Source: Streptomyces clavifer (GTDB lineage: Bacteria; Actinomycetota; Actinomycetes; Streptomycetales; Streptomycetaceae). From it: a stretch of 64,000 nucleotides of DNA. The DNA is taken from positions 620,001 to 684,000 of the forward strand of contig BMWJ01000002.1 in NCBI GenBank assembly GCA_014651175.1. Direction: 5' to 3'. Position numbers and translations under genes: made by a program. Of this stretch, positions 1 through 8,600 are shown in pieces. The notes under the pieces are model-generated. The model ran no database searches, was not told the origin of the DNA, and worked only from the letters and a program-made list of their open reading frames with translations. Position 1 is the first letter of the stretch, and the number at the start of each line of letters is the position of its first letter.

Positions 1-1430
1 GGCTCGCAGGAGCCGGGGACCGCGCGGTCCGGGGGTACGGTCACCGTCTCCGGGAGCGCCCCGCCGAACGTCAGCGACCGGCCGTGGTCGACGAGGACCA
101 CGTTGCCCCGGGCGACGCTCACGTCCGCTACGGGCTCGCAGTGCGGCCCGCCGCGCGTCGACAGGCACACGGGGAGGGCGAGCGCGTCCTGGCGGGCCCA
201 GGTGACCTCCAGCACCGGCTGGTCGGTCAGCCCGTCCACACCAGGGGTGACCGAGGTCAGCCGTACCGCCTGCCGGTGTGCGGGATCGGCGTCGCCCGGC
301 GTACCCGAACGCGCCCCGCGCACCTCCTCGAACAGCAGCAGGTCGCCGGGCGCCAGGGCCAGCGAGCGCGCGGTGCGCTTCTTGTCGGTCCATCCGTCGC
401 GCAGTGTGGCGGACACCGCGCCCGTCGGCAGGACGCACACCTCGTCGCCCCAGGTCCAGAAGCTGATCGTGTTGTGCGCCGGTCGCATTTCGGCCGGTTC
501 GGCGTCCGCCACCGGTTCGAACACCTCCACGGAACCGCGCTCGGCCAGCACCGCCAGCTCGCGGTCCTCGACGACGGTGCCGATCGCGGGCCGGTCACGG
601 ATTCCCGGTGTGCGGACGTCGACCGCGGCGAAGCGGAAGGTGCCCGGCAGCAGCGTCAGCCGCTTCGTCACCTCGACGGTCACCAGGGCCCGGGCGTTGC
701 ATCCGTCGTGCATCGGATAGTCGATCAGCCGTACGTGCCGACGCACCGAAACCCGCCTGCGGGCGGTGTCGAGGTAGGCCTCCGTCGCGACCGCGTCCTG
801 CTGGTAGCTGATCCGGTCGGCCGTGTGGGCCAGCAGTTCGACGAGCGTCACGCCGAGGTCGGCGGGGTTGCGCTCCACCCAGTCGGGCGTGGTCAGCGCG
901 AGCCGGTCCAGGATGAGCCGGCGTACGGAGTCGAAATCGCGTGCCGTGTAGTCGATGACGGGCGCCTCGACCCGGGGGCCGGGGTCGCCGCCGCCCGTGT
1001 CGTCCGCGCAGTCGAAGGGCGTGGGGCAGTCGGTCCGGAAGTCGAAGTCCGCCCCGAAGTAGCGCTGGTCGAAGCCGGGGAACGGCTCCGTGCCGGGACG
1101 GCCGTACGCATCGGCCTCCACCACCGACAGCCGGTAGCGCGAGGTGTCCCCGGTGCGGTCGACCATCACGAGCAGCCGGTCGTCGAGCTCCGCGTCCTCC
1201 TCCCGCTCCACGGTCACCTCGACGGCTTCGATGCCCGTGACGCGGCGGCCGCCGTCGATGCGGATGTTCTCGGCGCACAGCCCGTGCGGGGCCTTGCCGA
1301 GGAACGTCACAGTCAGGGTCACCCCGTCGTCGCCCACCTCCACGGCGTCCACGCCGTGGAGCAGCGCCGCGCGCACCTTTGCGCGCCTGCCGTCCGTCCG
1401 GAGGACCACCTCCCTGCCCCTGCCGCTCAT
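1..1430 (-). CDS. cis11: gp6/baseplate-J-like wedge protein of the contractile injection system (partial)
   Basis: Baseplate wedge subunit expected to link the baseplate hub to the sheath. The frame from ATG at 1430 stays open to the left edge, so about 476 residues are visible and the C-terminus is missing. I translated it directly: near residues 150-230 it reads DYTARDFDSVRRLILDRLA, then NPADLGVTLVELLAHTADR and YQQDAVATEAYLDTARRR. These are signature segments of the 'putative baseplate assembly protein' (Afp11/gp6-like) family. The start overlaps the stop of the gp25 gene as ATGA (1427-1430), so it is translationally coupled in the eCIS operon. It is the last eCIS gene inside the window; later components must lie beyond the edge. 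Confidence 0.88.
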   Translation of the reverse strand, partial: MSGRGREVVLRTDGRRAKVRAALLHGVDAVEVGDDGVTLTVTFLGKAPHGLCAENIRIDGGRRVTGIEAVEVTVEREEDAELDDRLLVMVDRTGDTSRYRLSVVEADAYGRPGTEPFPGFDQRYFGADFDFRTDCPTPFDCADDTGGGDPGPRVEAPVIDYTARDFDSVRRLILDRLALTTPDWVERNPADLGVTLVELLAHTADRISYQQDAVATEAYLDTARRRVSVRRHVRLIDYPMHDGCNARALVTVEVTKRLTLLPGTFRFAAVDVRTPGIRDRPAIGTVVEDRELAVLAERGSVEVFEPVADAEPAEMRPAHNTISFWTWGDEVCVLPTGAVSATLRDGWTDKKRTARSLALAPGDLLLFEEVRGARSGTPGDADPAHRQAVRLTSVTPGVDGLTDQPVLEVTWARQDALALPVCLSTRGGPHCEPVADVSVARGNVVLVDHGRSLTFGGALPETVTVPPDRAVPGSCE

Positions 1431-1804
1431 ACGGGCCCGCTCCCTTCGAACACCTCGTCGCGGAGGCTCCCGGTGGAGCGCACCACGTAGCGCAGATACA
1501 CCCGGACGACGTTCTCCTCGCTGACCACGTCCAGGGATTCCACGTCGATGAGCTCGCCCAGCCAGCGCTGGAGCGAGGCCTGCACGGACAGTTCGAGCGC
1601 CGAGGCCAGCTCGGGGCTGTTCGGTGTGAACACCAGGTCCAGCAGTCCGCAGCCGAAGTCGGGGCGCATCAGGCGTTCCCCGGGGCTGGTGAACAGCAGC
1701 TGCTCGACCAGATCCCGCACGTGCTCGTCGTACGGGGCGTGCGCCGTCCGGCCGCGCCGGTCGCTGCGGAACGGGAACGCCAGGTCACTGCGTACGGTCC
1801 TCAT
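1427..1804 (-). CDS. cis9: gp25/GPW-family baseplate protein
   Basis: Small baseplate wedge protein (T4 gp25, Afp9 type) that nucleates sheath assembly in contractile tails. The product is 125 residues, the usual family size. Visible family features are an N-terminal DLAFPF segment, VRDLVEQLLFTSPGERLMRPDFGCGL in the middle (about residues 30-55), and a C-terminal beta-strand region rich in VVRVYLRYVV. The start is ATG at 1804, which overlaps the stop of the PAAR-like gene as ATGA; a longer upstream frame has no family similarity. It lies between the tip gene and the gp6-like gene, as in other eCIS loci. Confidence 0.9.
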   Translation of the reverse strand: MRTVRSDLAFPFRSDRRGRTAHAPYDEHVRDLVEQLLFTSPGERLMRPDFGCGLLDLVFTPNSPELASALELSVQASLQRWLGELIDVESLDVVSEENVVRVYLRYVVRSTGSLRDEVFEGSGPV

Positions 1805-2142
1805 CGGCAGGTCACCCCCCGCCGGGGCGCGTCGACGGCCGGTGGGCCCTGCGGCACGAGCGCCGCGCCGAAGCACTGCGCCGCACTCGTGTGCAGCAGG
1901 ACGAGCGCGCCGTCGACACGTACGCCGCCCGGCTGCGGGCTCCACCGGACGGTGGTGCAGGGATGCGGCACCCCATCGACGGTGTGCGGACACCCGGTCA
2001 CCACGAAGGTGTCGGTGGCGGTGTGCACGGGCAGGCCGTCCAGGAGGACGGCCGCGTGCCCGGAGGTCGCCGAGGCGCGGCCACCGTGCGGGCAGTGGAG
2101 CGTCGCGGTGGCGCTGACGATGGTCCCTGAGCTGGTGGACAA
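1801..2142 (-). CDS. cis10: PAAR-like spike-tip protein
   Basis: Predicted to cap the central spike and sharpen the piercing tip (Afp10/Pvc10 position). It has 113 residues. The N-terminus (GTIVSATATLHCPHGG) and the paired Cys/His elements (HCPHGG near residue 17, GCPHTV near 50, HPCTTV near 60) suit a small metal-stabilised PAAR-like fold, although the family call rests partly on position. The start codon is TTG at 2142, placed by a GGGGAGAG ribosome site a few bases upstream; no ATG or GTG fits better. It follows the spike gene by 22 bp and overlaps the gp25 gene by ATGA. Confidence 0.72.
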   Translation of the reverse strand: MSTSSGTIVSATATLHCPHGGRASATSGHAAVLLDGLPVHTATDTFVVTGCPHTVDGVPHPCTTVRWSPQPGGVRVDGALVLLHTSAAQCFGAALVPQGPPAVDAPRRGVTCR

Positions 2143-2164
2143 GAGTTCTCTCCCCGTTGTCTGC

Positions 2165-2695
2165 TTACTGCTTCTTGGCCACGATCAGCCGGCCGTCGTT
2201 GATGTCGACCTCGCCACCCGCCAGCACGATCGAGGCGCCCTGGCCGTCGGAGATCGTCACGCCCTTCCCGTCCACCTGGATGTACGCCCCGGTCGCGGCC
2301 TGGAGGCGGATGCCTTCGCCGCCGTCCGGCACGTCGCCCATGACGAACTTGTGCCGGTCGGACGTCTGGATCACGACGTTCTGGTGCGCGGGTCCTCCGG
2401 TCAGTGCGTCCGGCGGGAGCTCGGAGGTGTCGCCGTACCAGCAGCCCGTCCAGATGGGAAAGCTGACGTCCCCCTGTTCGAACTCCACCCATACGCCCGC
2501 CCCTTCGGCGGGCACGGCGTACTGCCCCGACTGCGGTCCCGTGAACGGCAGGCAGGGCATGGCCCAGGTGGACGTCTCGTCACCCAGGACGTCCGGCACC
2601 TTGACCGTGACCCGCCCGATCCTGAGGGGGTCGTCGTTGCTCACCACCCGCCCCCGGAACTTGCCGAGGAACTTGTTGTTCGGTCCTGCAGCCAT
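2165..2695 (-). CDS. Spike protein, gp5/VgrG OB-fold and beta-helix type
   Basis: Central spike of the injection particle, 176 residues. The N-terminal part (about 8-105) has the gp5/VgrG OB-fold pattern: GKFRGRVVSNDDPLRIGRV, then PCLPFTGPQSG and a GAGVWVEFEQGD strand. The C-terminal part (about 125-170) consists of short strands such as IRLQAATGAYIQVDGKG, consistent with the start of a triple beta-helix. In Afp/PVC systems hub and spike are usually fused in one protein (Afp8); here they are two adjacent genes. ATG at 2695 lies 37 bp after the hub stop. Confidence 0.85.
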   Translation of the reverse strand: MAAGPNNKFLGKFRGRVVSNDDPLRIGRVTVKVPDVLGDETSTWAMPCLPFTGPQSGQYAVPAEGAGVWVEFEQGDVSFPIWTGCWYGDTSELPPDALTGGPAHQNVVIQTSDRHKFVMGDVPDGGEGIRLQAATGAYIQVDGKGVTISDGQGASIVLAGGEVDINDGRLIVAKKQ

Positions 2696-2732
2696 GCGTA
2701 GTTCTCCTGGTCCGCCACCGCTGCCGCGGCCG

Positions 2733-3872
2733 CTACGGTCGTACGGTGCCGCTCCGGGCGATGAGGCCCTCGCGCGAGAGCGTGAAGTTCTGCTGGTACG
2801 AGCCGGGCCTGATGGTGTGGGTGACGGACTTGACGAAGTAGTCGCCGTCGTACGTCACCCCGGTGCCCCGGACCCCGACCAGCTCACGCGGACGCAGGAT
2901 GTAGCCGTGCCGGTTCACGTCCAGCGATCCGGAACCCGAGATGGCGTCGGCGGACAGGGCGGCCCGCGCGAGCAGCTCCGCCTGCGCCTGCGCCGACTCC
3001 TTCTTCGCCGTGCCGGACAGCGTCCGCCGTTTGAGCGCGGGAGTGGCGCGGCGGCCGAGCGGGGGGCGCAGCGGCCGGATGTCGGGCTGCGGCAGGAGCC
3101 GGCTGTTCCTGGTGGCGGGGTCCTGCACCCGGGCCTGCGGTTCCTCCCTCGCCGTCCCGTCGTAGGCGAACGTCAGCTGGTCCACCGTCGAGTTGACGTC
3201 CATGTTCACGTTGAGCGCGTGCTGGCGTTGTCCGACGCGGGGCTCCGGGCCCCAGACGGCGGTGGAGTGGCCGGGGCGGGGCCCCGGTTCGAGGTAGAAC
3301 GTGTAGCCGTTCGCCCGGGCCAGCTCGTTCACATAGCCCAGGTCGGTACCCGACTGGTAGTCGACCCGCAGCTGTTCGCGGGGCGGCTGTTCGATCTGTT
3401 CCTGGAAGACGCGTGCCTCGATGCCGTAGTCGGCGTACTTGGAGAGGATGCGGGCGACGCGTCCGGAGGGCCGGAGGTTCGGGTACCGGTCGGTGCGCTC
3501 CTCCAGGTCCATGAGGAGGGTCAGGTCCTCACCGGTCACCGTGAGGGTGGAGTGCCCCGGCTGGTTGCTCGTGCCGACCTCCTGGCGCACGATCAGTCCG
3601 TCGAGCAGCACCCATGCCGTGCCCTTCACGCTCACGGAGAGGATCACCCGGGTCTTCGGGTCGAAGAACCCTTCGGGCAGCAGCAGCCGGGACAGCGCGC
3701 CCTGCTTCGTGAGGTCGAACGCCAGCTGGAATCCGCTGCGTTCGCCCGCGGTGGCGGTGATCTGGGCGGACAGCAGTGCTTCGACGACCTCGGGCGGGAC
3801 GGGCCGGGTCAGCCGGGGCCCCGTCTCCAGGGTGATGTGGATGGGCCCGCTCCCCACGGGCTGGTCAGACAT
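2733..3872 (-). CDS. Baseplate hub protein (gpD/VgrG N-terminal-like)
   Basis: Trimeric hub from which the spike projects. The 379-residue protein has the phage late control D/VgrG hub layout: two beta-barrel-like halves with a DLGYVNELARANGYTFYLEP segment near residues 178-197, which is characteristic of gpD hubs, and a C-terminal half ending in YFVKSVTHTIRPGSYQQNF. The middle (about 255-300) is an Arg/Pro-rich linker. ATG at 3872 overlaps the end of the LysM gene by 8 bp. It pairs with the spike gene immediately downstream. Confidence 0.87.
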   Translation of the reverse strand: MSDQPVGSGPIHITLETGPRLTRPVPPEVVEALLSAQITATAGERSGFQLAFDLTKQGALSRLLLPEGFFDPKTRVILSVSVKGTAWVLLDGLIVRQEVGTSNQPGHSTLTVTGEDLTLLMDLEERTDRYPNLRPSGRVARILSKYADYGIEARVFQEQIEQPPREQLRVDYQSGTDLGYVNELARANGYTFYLEPGPRPGHSTAVWGPEPRVGQRQHALNVNMDVNSTVDQLTFAYDGTAREEPQARVQDPATRNSRLLPQPDIRPLRPPLGRRATPALKRRTLSGTAKKESAQAQAELLARAALSADAISGSGSLDVNRHGYILRPRELVGVRGTGVTYDGDYFVKSVTHTIRPGSYQQNFTLSREGLIARSGTVRP

Positions 3873-4239
3873 ACCGCGCTCCCGTCCCTGGGAAGCCCCC
3901 GGCGTGCGGGACGGCGATGGTGCGGCCCGCCTCCTCCGTCAGCTCGTGCGGGTCCAGCACCGGGTTGGCGTCGGCGATCTGCCACCACTGGCCGGGGTCG
4001 CCGAAGTACCGCTGTGCGAGCAGGTCCGGGCGGTCTCCGCTGCTGACGGTGTGCGGGGCGCTCTCCCGAGCCGCCTCGTCCAACGCCGGCAGCAACCGCC
4101 GCTTCGTGTACCGCACCTCGGTCCCGTCGGGCATCCGGTGCACTCCGATCTCGGCGTCGTGGTAGCGGCTGGAGCGCGGGTAGGGGTGGGCGCCGGGTAT
4201 GGCGTCCAGGGCGTTCTCGTACGGTTCGATCTCCGCCAT
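3865..4239 (-). CDS. Small LysM-type baseplate protein
   Basis: A 124-residue protein whose C-terminal half (about 63-115) is LysM/gp53-like: HTVSSGDRPDLLAQRYFGDP followed by WWQIADANPVLDPHEL and IAVPHAG. In contractile tails such domains sit in the baseplate and may contact peptidoglycan or the inner tube. The N-terminal half carries the small motif SRYHDAEI and YTKRRLLP. Here LysM is a separate gene, whereas in Afp7 it follows the tube-like domain in one chain. ATG at 4239 lies 5 bp after the Cis7 stop and the gene overlaps the hub start. Confidence 0.82.
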   Translation of the reverse strand: MAEIEPYENALDAIPGAHPYPRSSRYHDAEIGVHRMPDGTEVRYTKRRLLPALDEAARESAPHTVSSGDRPDLLAQRYFGDPGQWWQIADANPVLDPHELTEEAGRTIAVPHAGGFPGTGARYV

Positions 4240-4244
4240 CTCCT

Positions 4245-4931
4245 TCAGCCCCTCCCCATGACGGTGCTGCCCCCGGCCAGTCCCAGCGAGGTGAGCCCGC
4301 CGCCGCGCGCGGCCCTGGCGAGCTGCTCCTTCTGCGCGAGGTGCGCCATGTACAGATCGGCCCCGCGGTGCCCGGCGGGCAGATCGCTGACGCTGAGCAC
4401 CTTCATGCCGATGCCGAGGCTCGCCCGGATCGGATTGAGGTGCACGTCGAACGCCGACTCGTTGATGGACAGTTCGGTGAGCCGCACGGGCATGACGCGC
4501 TTGCTGCCCCAGGTGAAGAGGGTCAGCGGCATCTCGATCGGGCTGATCTCGATGGTCCCCTGCCTGGCCAGTCGGCCGGCCTCGCGCAGCTGGGCGGTGG
4601 TCGGGTGCACCAGCATTTCGAGGGTGGCCAGCTCGGGGTGGATCCCGTCGGGAGCGGCGACCTCGAACTGGTCCGTGGAGTCGATCTCGGCGGTGAACTT
4701 CCAGGTCTCCTGGGCGGGCCCCTTGAGCCTCAGAGCCTCGTTACGGTCCCCGGACCCGCTGCCGCCTCCCCCGGAATCCCCGCTCCCGCCAGCGGACTGG
4801 GGCGCGAGGCTGCGTTCCAGGGTGTCGGGGTTGAACTGGAGGACGATGATGCGCTGGGGGGTGCCGCGTTCGGGGTCGACCACGACGATTCCGGAGCGGA
4901 TGGGCTTGGGGATGTCGGCGTAGCGGGTCAC
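4245..4931 (-). CDS. cis7: CIS tube-initiator/baseplate protein (Afp7/Pvc7 N-domain-like)
   Basis: A 228-residue member of the family that bridges baseplate and inner tube. Typical elements are IIVLQFNPDTLERSLAPQ (about 25-42), WKFTAEIDSTDQF (about 75) and MPVRLTELSINESAFDVHLNP near the C-terminus. A low-complexity Gly/Ser insert (about 45-62) interrupts the N-terminal half. The GTG at 4931 overlaps the preceding stop as GTGA (4928-4931), which fixes the start; a longer upstream frame has no family similarity. It is the first structural gene after the effector/immunity insert. Confidence 0.85.
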   Translation of the reverse strand: MTRYADIPKPIRSGIVVVDPERGTPQRIIVLQFNPDTLERSLAPQSAGGSGDSGGGGSGSGDRNEALRLKGPAQETWKFTAEIDSTDQFEVAAPDGIHPELATLEMLVHPTTAQLREAGRLARQGTIEISPIEMPLTLFTWGSKRVMPVRLTELSINESAFDVHLNPIRASLGIGMKVLSVSDLPAGHRGADLYMAHLAQKEQLARAARGGGLTSLGLAGGSTVMGRG

Positions 4932-5599
4932 AGACGGGCCTCCAGCCGGGCGTGCCAACCGGAGTGGTCGACGTTCGGAAAGATCCGCGGAAGCGCGTCT
5001 GCCATGTTCACGATCCGCTCGGCTGTCCGCTGGAACTCTGCGTCCCCCAACGGGGCCTGGGTGAAGAGGTGCTGCCAGTCGAACGCGCCCTTGGTGAAAC
5101 GGAGAAGACCGACGTACGTGCTGTAGTCGAGGTCCATTTTCCACAGTCCGCGGTCGTCGTCGGAGAACCACACCTCGGGGTTGGTCACCGCCGGCTGCAG
5201 CCTGATCGCGGCGAACGAGCCTGCGCCGGTGAAAGGAGCATCGTCGATGACGCGGAGCTCCCGTCCTATGCGTTGTTCCTTCTTCGAGTGGAAGGAGGAT
5301 GCGAATGGGGGCGGATCCTCGCGCACCGCTTGTGCCAGAGGAGTGAGAGAGAACTCACCGGTGATCAAGGGGTACGGCTCCACCGTCTGCCACTGACTGC
5401 CGATCTCGGAGAACCGGACAGACCGCTCGTAGAGGGATGGGTCGAGCGGTGGGCCGTCCTCCGAACCTCCCGCATCACGGGATGGGTCTTCCCGGGTGAT
5501 GGGCCCTTGGACGTCCCGGAGTACCTGTACCCCAGGATTTCTCCGGAGATCTTCCTGGACCTGGACCCATTCCTGCTCCCAAGCCGTCAAGTTCGTCAT
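4928..5599 (-). CDS. Candidate immunity protein for the upstream large toxin-like protein
   Basis: A 223-residue soluble protein with no signal peptide or membrane segment. The C-terminal third (LDYSTYVGLLRFTKGAFDWQ, then a DALPRIFPNVDHSGW segment) is reminiscent of SMI1/KNR4 (SUKH)-like immunity proteins, but this is a weak visual resemblance. The case rests on context: it lies 20 bp after the stop of the 2113-residue DUF4157 protein with a nuclease-like end, and its sequence is visibly less G+C-rich than the structural genes around it, as is the toxin's 3' end. The stop overlaps the Cis7 start (GTGA). It could instead be an effector chaperone or loading adaptor. Confidence 0.55.
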   Translation of the reverse strand: MTNLTAWEQEWVQVQEDLRRNPGVQVLRDVQGPITREDPSRDAGGSEDGPPLDPSLYERSVRFSEIGSQWQTVEPYPLITGEFSLTPLAQAVREDPPPFASSFHSKKEQRIGRELRVIDDAPFTGAGSFAAIRLQPAVTNPEVWFSDDDRGLWKMDLDYSTYVGLLRFTKGAFDWQHLFTQAPLGDAEFQRTAERIVNMADALPRIFPNVDHSGWHARLEARL

Positions 5600-5619
5600 T
5601 TCGATTTCTCCGCGATCAC

Positions 5620-8600
5620 CTAGAAGGTCAGCCGTTTCTTGCGCGCGGCTCTCCTGAGGAGGACAAGAGCCTCCAGTCTGTTTCTGTGACTGCCACCCGT
5701 ATGGGTCTCGTCGGACTCCCCCGGCCGCAGGTGATCTCCCACGTTGAGCGCCCTGCTCAAGGCGCGCATGTTGGCGAACGTCTTGCCCCGGCCCCGATTC
5801 GGCTGCGTCAAGTCGGATATGCGCTTGGCGAAGTACAGGCTGACTCCGGTCGCCCTGCGGATGACATGTGCGTCATCCTGATTCACGTCGGCGACGGGTG
5901 ACGGCAGGTCCTCCTTGTGCGGTGGCGGCTGGAACCCGCGCGACCAGATCCCGGCGGCCGGATCCCGCTGCCAGTGGCCGTGGGGATGGCCATATCCTCC
6001 CCAGGTGACGGACACGGAATTCGGGAACCCCGGGAATGTGCCGTCACCGAAGTAGGAAACGTTGACGTCGTACCAGATCATCTTGTTGATTTTCCCCTTC
6101 CATTTGGAGTTCCGGACGACGTTGCCGAGTGACTTGGCGGCGGGATGTTCCACGGACGTCGCGGCATCCTTGTTCTGGTCCCCGCGCGCGGGGACGAGGT
6201 TGGAGGTAGTGGCTTCACCTCCCAGCGGCGCAGGTAGCAGGTGCATGCGTACCCACGCACCGCCCCTGCTGTACTTGGGGGAGACCGCGTCCCACCCCTT
6301 GGGCAATGCGTTCAACCTGTCTTTCGCTTCCGACCCCGCCGGTGTCGTCGGCTTGATGTGATGGGCCTTGAGACTCGGAGCCCTCTCCGGCCCGTCCTTG
6401 AAAGGTGGGAGTTTCGTCGGCGGGAGCGGGGGCTCGACGGCGTTCTGCCGCCTCAGATAGTCGTTGCGGTCCTCGCTGCTTGTGTGGCCGCCCGTGACGG
6501 GCATGGACGGGTTCAGTCGCGCCCTGACCTCGAAGTCCTGGTCGTGGGACTTACCGAGGCTCGTGAGACGGTAGTGAGCGCGGAGCCCTTCGAGCATGGC
6601 GCGGTGTGAAGGCTGCGAAATTCCGCTCTCGAGCTTCGCCTCGATGACAGGGCGAATGCGCGCCACGATGGCCCGCAGACGGTCGGCCTTGGAATCGTCC
6701 TCCTCGTCCCTGCGCCGGTCCCTTTCCGTCCTGGATTTGGGCCTGCCCGGGCCGGTCCTGCTTCCGTCCTTGCCCGGGTTCCTGCCGCCCTTGCCCTTTT
6801 CCTTGTCCTTGTCCTTGTCCTTGTCCTTGTCGGACCTGGGCTTCGGGTCCTTCTTCCCGTCCTCGGGCTCGGGCTTCTTTCCGCCGTTGTCCCTGTCGGG
6901 CCCGGGCCTGCCCGCAGTGTTCTTGTCATCCGGCTTCGTCCTGGGCCGGACCGGGTCCTGGTCCTTCGGCTTGTCCGGGCCGTTCTTGTCGTCGGCCACC
7001 CGCTTCGTGGAGTCCTTGTCGTCGCCCGGTCGCCTGCCCGGGGTGCCGTCCTTCGGGCCGGGCTTCGTGTCCGGCTCGGTCTTCGGCTCGGCCGGGGGTT
7101 CCGGTTTCGGCTCGGGCTTCGGGGACGGCGTCGGGCGGGTGGCCGGCCTGGCGTCGTCCGTGTCCTTGCCCGGGGTGGTCCTGGGCTTCCCGGGCCCGGT
7201 GAGGTCCGGCTTCGCGCCGGGCCTCGGGGACGCGGTGGTGGTCGGGCGGTTGCCGGGGGGCGATGTGTCCCTATTCGGGACCTGCTCCCGGGCCTTCTTG
7301 TCGCCGCCCTCGTCGTCCGAGCCTCCGCCGTCCTTGTTCTTGCCCTTGCCCTGGCCCTTGCCCAGGCTGGCGGCGACCCCCTTCAGCCGCCGGCCCACCT
7401 TCGCCACGTACTTGCCGATGCCGCTGAGCAGTGCCTCGTAGGCCATTTCGAGCAGCGCCACGATGCCCGCCGCGACCGCCTTCGCGAAGAGGATGCCCGC
7501 GCCCCCCTGGCGGACCGCCTTGAGCCAGGAGATGACCGCTCCGATCGCCCGCAGGATCTCGCCGAGCGCACCGATGGCCACGCGGATCGCGTCGATCACG
7601 GCCATCGCCCACCCCGCGCCCGGGATCAGCTTGGCGATGACCTTGGTGATCACGATCTCGCCGATGATGAAGGGGAGTTGCGGAACGATGGCGTCCCACG
7701 TCTCCTTGATGATCTTCTCCAGGGTGAAGCCACCCTTGATCAGCTTCTCGATGACGGCCCTCGGAATGCCGATGATCTCTTCGATCTTCGACTGGAACCA
7801 CTGCTTGACGGCCGCCCGAACCTCCCGGAACAGGTGGTTCTTCGCTCCGTCCACCGCGGAGTTCTTGGCGCCGCCGAGCCATCCGCCCGGGTCACTGAGG
7901 AAGTCGACTGCGATGAGCATGAAATCGCCGAGTGCGGCGAGCAGCGCGGCGGCGAAGTCCAGCACCGACCTGATCGCGTCCACGACTGCCTTGACCACGT
8001 CCCGCAGCATCTTCTTCAGGAGGTCGAGGATGCTGCTCAGGAGCTTGCCGATGTCGTCCAGGAGATCCCTGACGGCCTGCTTCAGCGCTGTGGCGAGCCT
8101 GTTGACGAAGGCGATCGCTGCCGCGATCAGCCCCGTGATGGTCTTCCTGATGCGGTTGGCCAGTTCGACGACGGCCCGAACCATCGACTTCGCGAACTCG
8201 ATCAGGTCGTTGATCAGGTTCTTGATCGCGTCGGCGATGAACGTGCGGGCCTCGTTGATCCAGCGTTCGACCGTCTCCTTGAAGTTCTTGATGACCCCGA
8301 CGACCGCGTCACGTGCCGCCTTGATGACGCGGACGATCGCGTCCTTGATCTCGATGACCTTCTTCTTGATCCAGTCGAAGGCCTTACTGACCCAGTCGCC
8401 CGATTCCTCGACGCTGTCGTCGCGCTTCTTCTCGGCGTCCTTCTCGGCCTTGGTGTTCTCGTCCTGGATCTTCTTGTCGCCGTCGGCCTTCTCCTTGACG
8501 ACGTCCTCGTCGGTCTTCTTCTCCTTGTCCTTGACGTCCGTGCGGACCTTCTCGTGCCGCTCCGTCTTCTTGGTGCCGAGGGTCTTGAGTTCCGCGTCCT

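Noticed and set aside
6780-6840. Repeated CTTGTC units resembling a simple repeat locus
   Set aside because: They are in-frame Asp-Lys codons of the DUF4157 protein linker, not an independent element.
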